Of a stretch of 6,845 nucleotides of DNA, positions 5,051 through 6,845 are shown piece by piece; the stretch's first letter is position 1, and every line of letters starts with the position of its first letter. The position numbers and the translations under genes were made by a program. Origin of the DNA: an uncultured Ancrocorticia sp. (GTDB lineage: Bacteria > Actinomycetota > Actinomycetes > Actinomycetales > Actinomycetaceae); NCBI GenBank assembly GCA_905373325.1, contig CAJPTB010000100.1, forward strand, positions 1 through 6,845. The letters run 5' to 3'. Under the pieces are notes generated by a model. That model did not search any database. It was not told the origin of the DNA and saw only the letters and a list, made by a program, of their open reading frames with translations.

Positions 5051-6664
5051 GTGATCGACGCCAAAAATCTCACCATGCGCATCGGGACCCGCGAACTCGT
5101 CGTCGACGCCGGGTTCAGGGTGGGCAAAGGGATGCGCGTGGGCCTCGTCGGCCGCAACGGCGCCGGAAAGACCACGCTTATGCGGCTCTTGGCGGGCGAG
5201 GGAGTGACGTCCGACGTCGTCGAAGCGACCGGAGCGCTCAATCGCAAGGGCACGGTCGGATACCTTCCGCAGGACACGCAGGAGGGCGACCTCGGCCAGG
5301 CGGCTCGCGATCGGATCCTTTCGGTTCGGGGAATCGCCGAAACGATAAAGCGCATCCGCAAGGCCGAGCGGGAAATGGCCGAATCGGAGGGCGCGCGGCA
5401 GGTCAAGGCGATGGAACGCTACGTGCGCCTCGACCAGGAATTCACGAACGCCGGGGGATGGGCCGCCAACGCCGAGGCCGCCCAGACGGCGGCTGCGCTG
5501 GGCCTGCCCGAAAGGGTCCTCGACCAGCCGCTGCACACACTTTCCGGCGGTCAGCGGCGAAGGGTAGAGCTTGCCCGGGTCCTCTTCTCACGGGCCGAGA
5601 CTCTTCTGCTGGACGAGCCGACCAACCACCTTGACCACGATTCGATCCTGTGGCTTCGCGATTACCTCCGCTCTTTCGCGGGCGGATTCGTGGTGGTCTC
5701 CCATTCGACGGAGCTGCTGGACCAGACGGTCAACGCCGTGTGGCATCTGGACGCCAATCGCGCCGCCCTCGACGTGTACAACATGCCGTGGGCCGAGTAT
5801 CTCAAACAGCGCGAGGCCGACGAGAAGCGCCGCCGCCGCGAGCGTCTGAACGCGGAGCGCAAGGCGGGCGCGCTCATGGGGCAGGCGGACAAAATGCGGG
5901 CCAAGGCGACGAAGGCGGCGGCCGCGCAGAGCATGGAGCGCCGCGCGCAGCGCCTGCTCGCCGGGCTGGAGGAGGAGAGGAAGGCCGACAAGGTCGCCAA
6001 TCTGAGGTTCCCGGATCCCGCCCCGTGCGGGCGCACGCCGCTGACCGCCGTCGGGCTGTCAAAATCGTACGGGTCCCTCGAAGTCTTCTCCGGCCTCGAC
6101 CTCGCCGTCGACCGCGGCTCGCGCGTGGTCGTCCTCGGCCTCAACGGCGCCGGAAAGACGACCCTCCTGCGCCTGCTCGCCGGCGTGGAGGAGGCCGACA
6201 CGGGCGGCGTCGTGCCCGGCCACGGGCTGAAGATCGGCTATTACGCGCAGGAGCACGAGACGATCGACCCCGACGAGACGGTGGTCGGCAACCTGTGGCG
6301 GGCAGCCCCCGAGCTTGACGACACGAAGGCCCGTTCCGTGCTCGGCTCTTTCCTCTTTTCCGGGGCCGACGCCGACAAGCCCGCCGGAGTGCTCTCGGGA
6401 GGGGAGAAGACTCGGCTCGCCCTGGCCATGCTCGTCGTGTCGGCGGCCAACGTGCTTCTCCTCGACGAGCCGACGAACAACCTCGACCCGGCCTCGCGCG
6501 AGGAGATTCTCGCCGCGCTCGGCAAGTACGAGGGCGCCGTCGTGCTCGTCACCCACGACGAGGGGGCGGTCGAAGCCCTCCGCCCCGAGCGCGTCCTTCT
6601 GCTGCCCGACGGCGACGAGGATCTGTGGTCCGACGACTATTTCGACCTCGTCGCTCTGGCATGA
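5051..6664 (+). CDS. ABC-F family ATPase (ribosome-associated type)
   Basis: The 537-residue protein has two ATP-binding domains and no membrane segment. ABC-F proteins bind the ribosomal E site and rescue or tune stalled translation; some give antibiotic resistance. Domain 1 has Walker A GRNGAGKTT (34-42), signature LSGGQRRR (164-171), Walker B with Glu189 (LLLDEPTN) and switch His218. The linker that reaches toward the peptidyl-transferase centre is a charged, mostly helical stretch at about 243-318, very basic at 259-272. Domain 2 has Walker A GLNGAGKTT (363-371), LSGGEKTR (448-455), Walker B with Glu473 and His502. All catalytic residues are present. GTG 5051 gives the family's normal N-terminus (MIDAKNL), whereas the ATG at 5075 would cut strand 1. 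It looks like the common vertically inherited actinobacterial clade, so I do not call it a resistance gene. Confidence 0.94.
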   Translation: MIDAKNLTMRIGTRELVVDAGFRVGKGMRVGLVGRNGAGKTTLMRLLAGEGVTSDVVEATGALNRKGTVGYLPQDTQEGDLGQAARDRILSVRGIAETIKRIRKAEREMAESEGARQVKAMERYVRLDQEFTNAGGWAANAEAAQTAAALGLPERVLDQPLHTLSGGQRRRVELARVLFSRAETLLLDEPTNHLDHDSILWLRDYLRSFAGGFVVVSHSTELLDQTVNAVWHLDANRAALDVYNMPWAEYLKQREADEKRRRRERLNAERKAGALMGQADKMRAKATKAAAAQSMERRAQRLLAGLEEERKADKVANLRFPDPAPCGRTPLTAVGLSKSYGSLEVFSGLDLAVDRGSRVVVLGLNGAGKTTLLRLLAGVEEADTGGVVPGHGLKIGYYAQEHETIDPDETVVGNLWRAAPELDDTKARSVLGSFLFSGADADKPAGVLSGGEKTRLALAMLVVSAANVLLLDEPTNNLDPASREEILAALGKYEGAVVLVTHDEGAVEALRPERVLLLPDGDEDLWSDDYFDLVALA

Positions 6665-6700
6665 GCGTCGGGTTTGCCGAGCGGGCCCCGTTGCGTCGCG

Positions 6701-6718
6701 GGCGTCGGTTCGAACGCC
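6701..6718 (+). terminator. Weak candidate hairpin after the ABC-F gene
   Basis: GGCGT (6701-6705) can pair with ACGCC (6714-6718) around an 8-nt loop, and TCTGTTC follows. The stem is short and the tail only partly T-rich, so this may be chance in GC-rich DNA. It is the only stem I found in the 91-nt gap between the ABC-F stop and the next start. Confidence 0.2.
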
Positions 6719-6743
6719 TCTGTTCAATCGGACCGATCGGAGA

Positions 6744-6749
6744 TAGCCT
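6744..6749 (+). promoter_or_regulatory. Putative -10 box, leaderless start of the SixA-like gene
   Basis: TAGCCT matches TAnnnT and ends 6 nt before ATG 6756, again putting +1 on the start codon. No clear -35 box is visible. The only purine-rich motif, GGAG at 6739-6742, is 13 nt from the ATG, too far for a normal ribosome site. Confidence 0.45.
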
Positions 6750-6755
6750 TGCACC

Positions 6756-6845
6756 ATGCCGACTCTCGTTCTCATGCGCCATGGCGAAGCCGGATTCGCC
6801 GCCAGGGACCGCGCCCGCCCGCTGACTCCGCGGGGAAGGGAGGAG
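6756..6845 (+). CDS. SixA-like phosphohistidine phosphatase (3' partial)
   Basis: Only the first 30 codons are in the window, running off the end with no stop. The start MPTLVLMRHGEA contains the RHG motif of the histidine phosphatase superfamily, with His9 as the presumed phosphorylated nucleophile and Arg8 beside it. The following D-x-x-RPLTPRG segment (residues 18-27) is the pattern seen in SixA proteins, which remove phosphate from histidine residues of phosphorelay or phosphotransferase proteins. ATG 6756 is preferred over the internal ATG 6774 because strand 1 leading to RHG needs the first residues and because of the -10 box 6 nt upstream. The superfamily is clear; SixA rather than another small branch is likely but not proven from 30 residues. 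Confidence 0.8.
   Translation, partial: MPTLVLMRHGEAGFAARDRARPLTPRGREE

Noticed and set aside
4982..5536. Upstream extension of the metallopeptidase frame to a start at 5536
   Set aside because: The added residues lie antisense to the ABC-F gene and do not match the family, whose N-terminus is a short basic tail followed by a membrane segment. The -10 box before 4981 also argues against it.
5051..6664. ABC-F gene as an antibiotic-resistance determinant
   Set aside because: The sequence resembles a widespread actinobacterial housekeeping clade, base composition matches its neighbours, and there is no mobile element or known upstream resistance leader.
1..6845. Novel defence, phage, CRISPR or mobile system
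   Set aside because: Every gene belongs to a recognised core family. I saw no spaced direct repeats, transposase, integrase, toxin-antitoxin pair or unexplained gap longer than 100 nt.

Overview
The window is a high-GC stretch (codon third positions mostly G or C, several GTG starts) from an actinobacterium. The protein sequences look most like Actinomycetales/Bifidobacteriales. I cannot place genus or species from this window.

Positions 1-4024 (+ strand) hold the downstream part of a SUF iron-sulfur cluster assembly operon: the C-terminal part of sufD, a small Rieske-type ferredoxin, sufC, sufS, sufU and sufT. The genes overlap or nearly touch (4-nt ATGA overlap, 9-nt gap, 1-nt gap, a 22-nt junction containing a duplicated start region, 8-nt overlap), which fits one translationally coupled polycistronic message. 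SufS takes sulfur from cysteine and SufU carries it. The SufB-SufD scaffold (SufB is expected upstream, outside the window) builds clusters with SufC ATPase. SufT is thought to help deliver or mature clusters. The Rieske protein may supply electrons, but this is unproven. A GC-rich hairpin (4040-4071) lies between the end of sufT and the convergent next gene.

Positions 4100-4981 (- strand) encode a membrane-anchored neutral zinc metallopeptidase of the YpfJ/KPN_02809 family. Divergent to it, 5051-6664 (+) encodes an ABC-F ATPase with two ATP-binding domains, a ribosome-associated class. The window ends inside the first 30 codons of a SixA-like phosphohistidine phosphatase (6756 onward).

No mobile element, CRISPR array, RNA gene or novel multi-gene system is visible. 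Gene content is ordinary actinobacterial core genome. The best second-look items are small. One is an imperfect 26-bp-period duplication of the translation start region at the sufS-sufU junction, which creates a 9-codon mini-ORF with ATGA overlaps at both ends. Another is that all three genes outside the suf operon carry a TAnnnT box exactly 6 nt before the start codon, the pattern expected for leaderless mRNAs.
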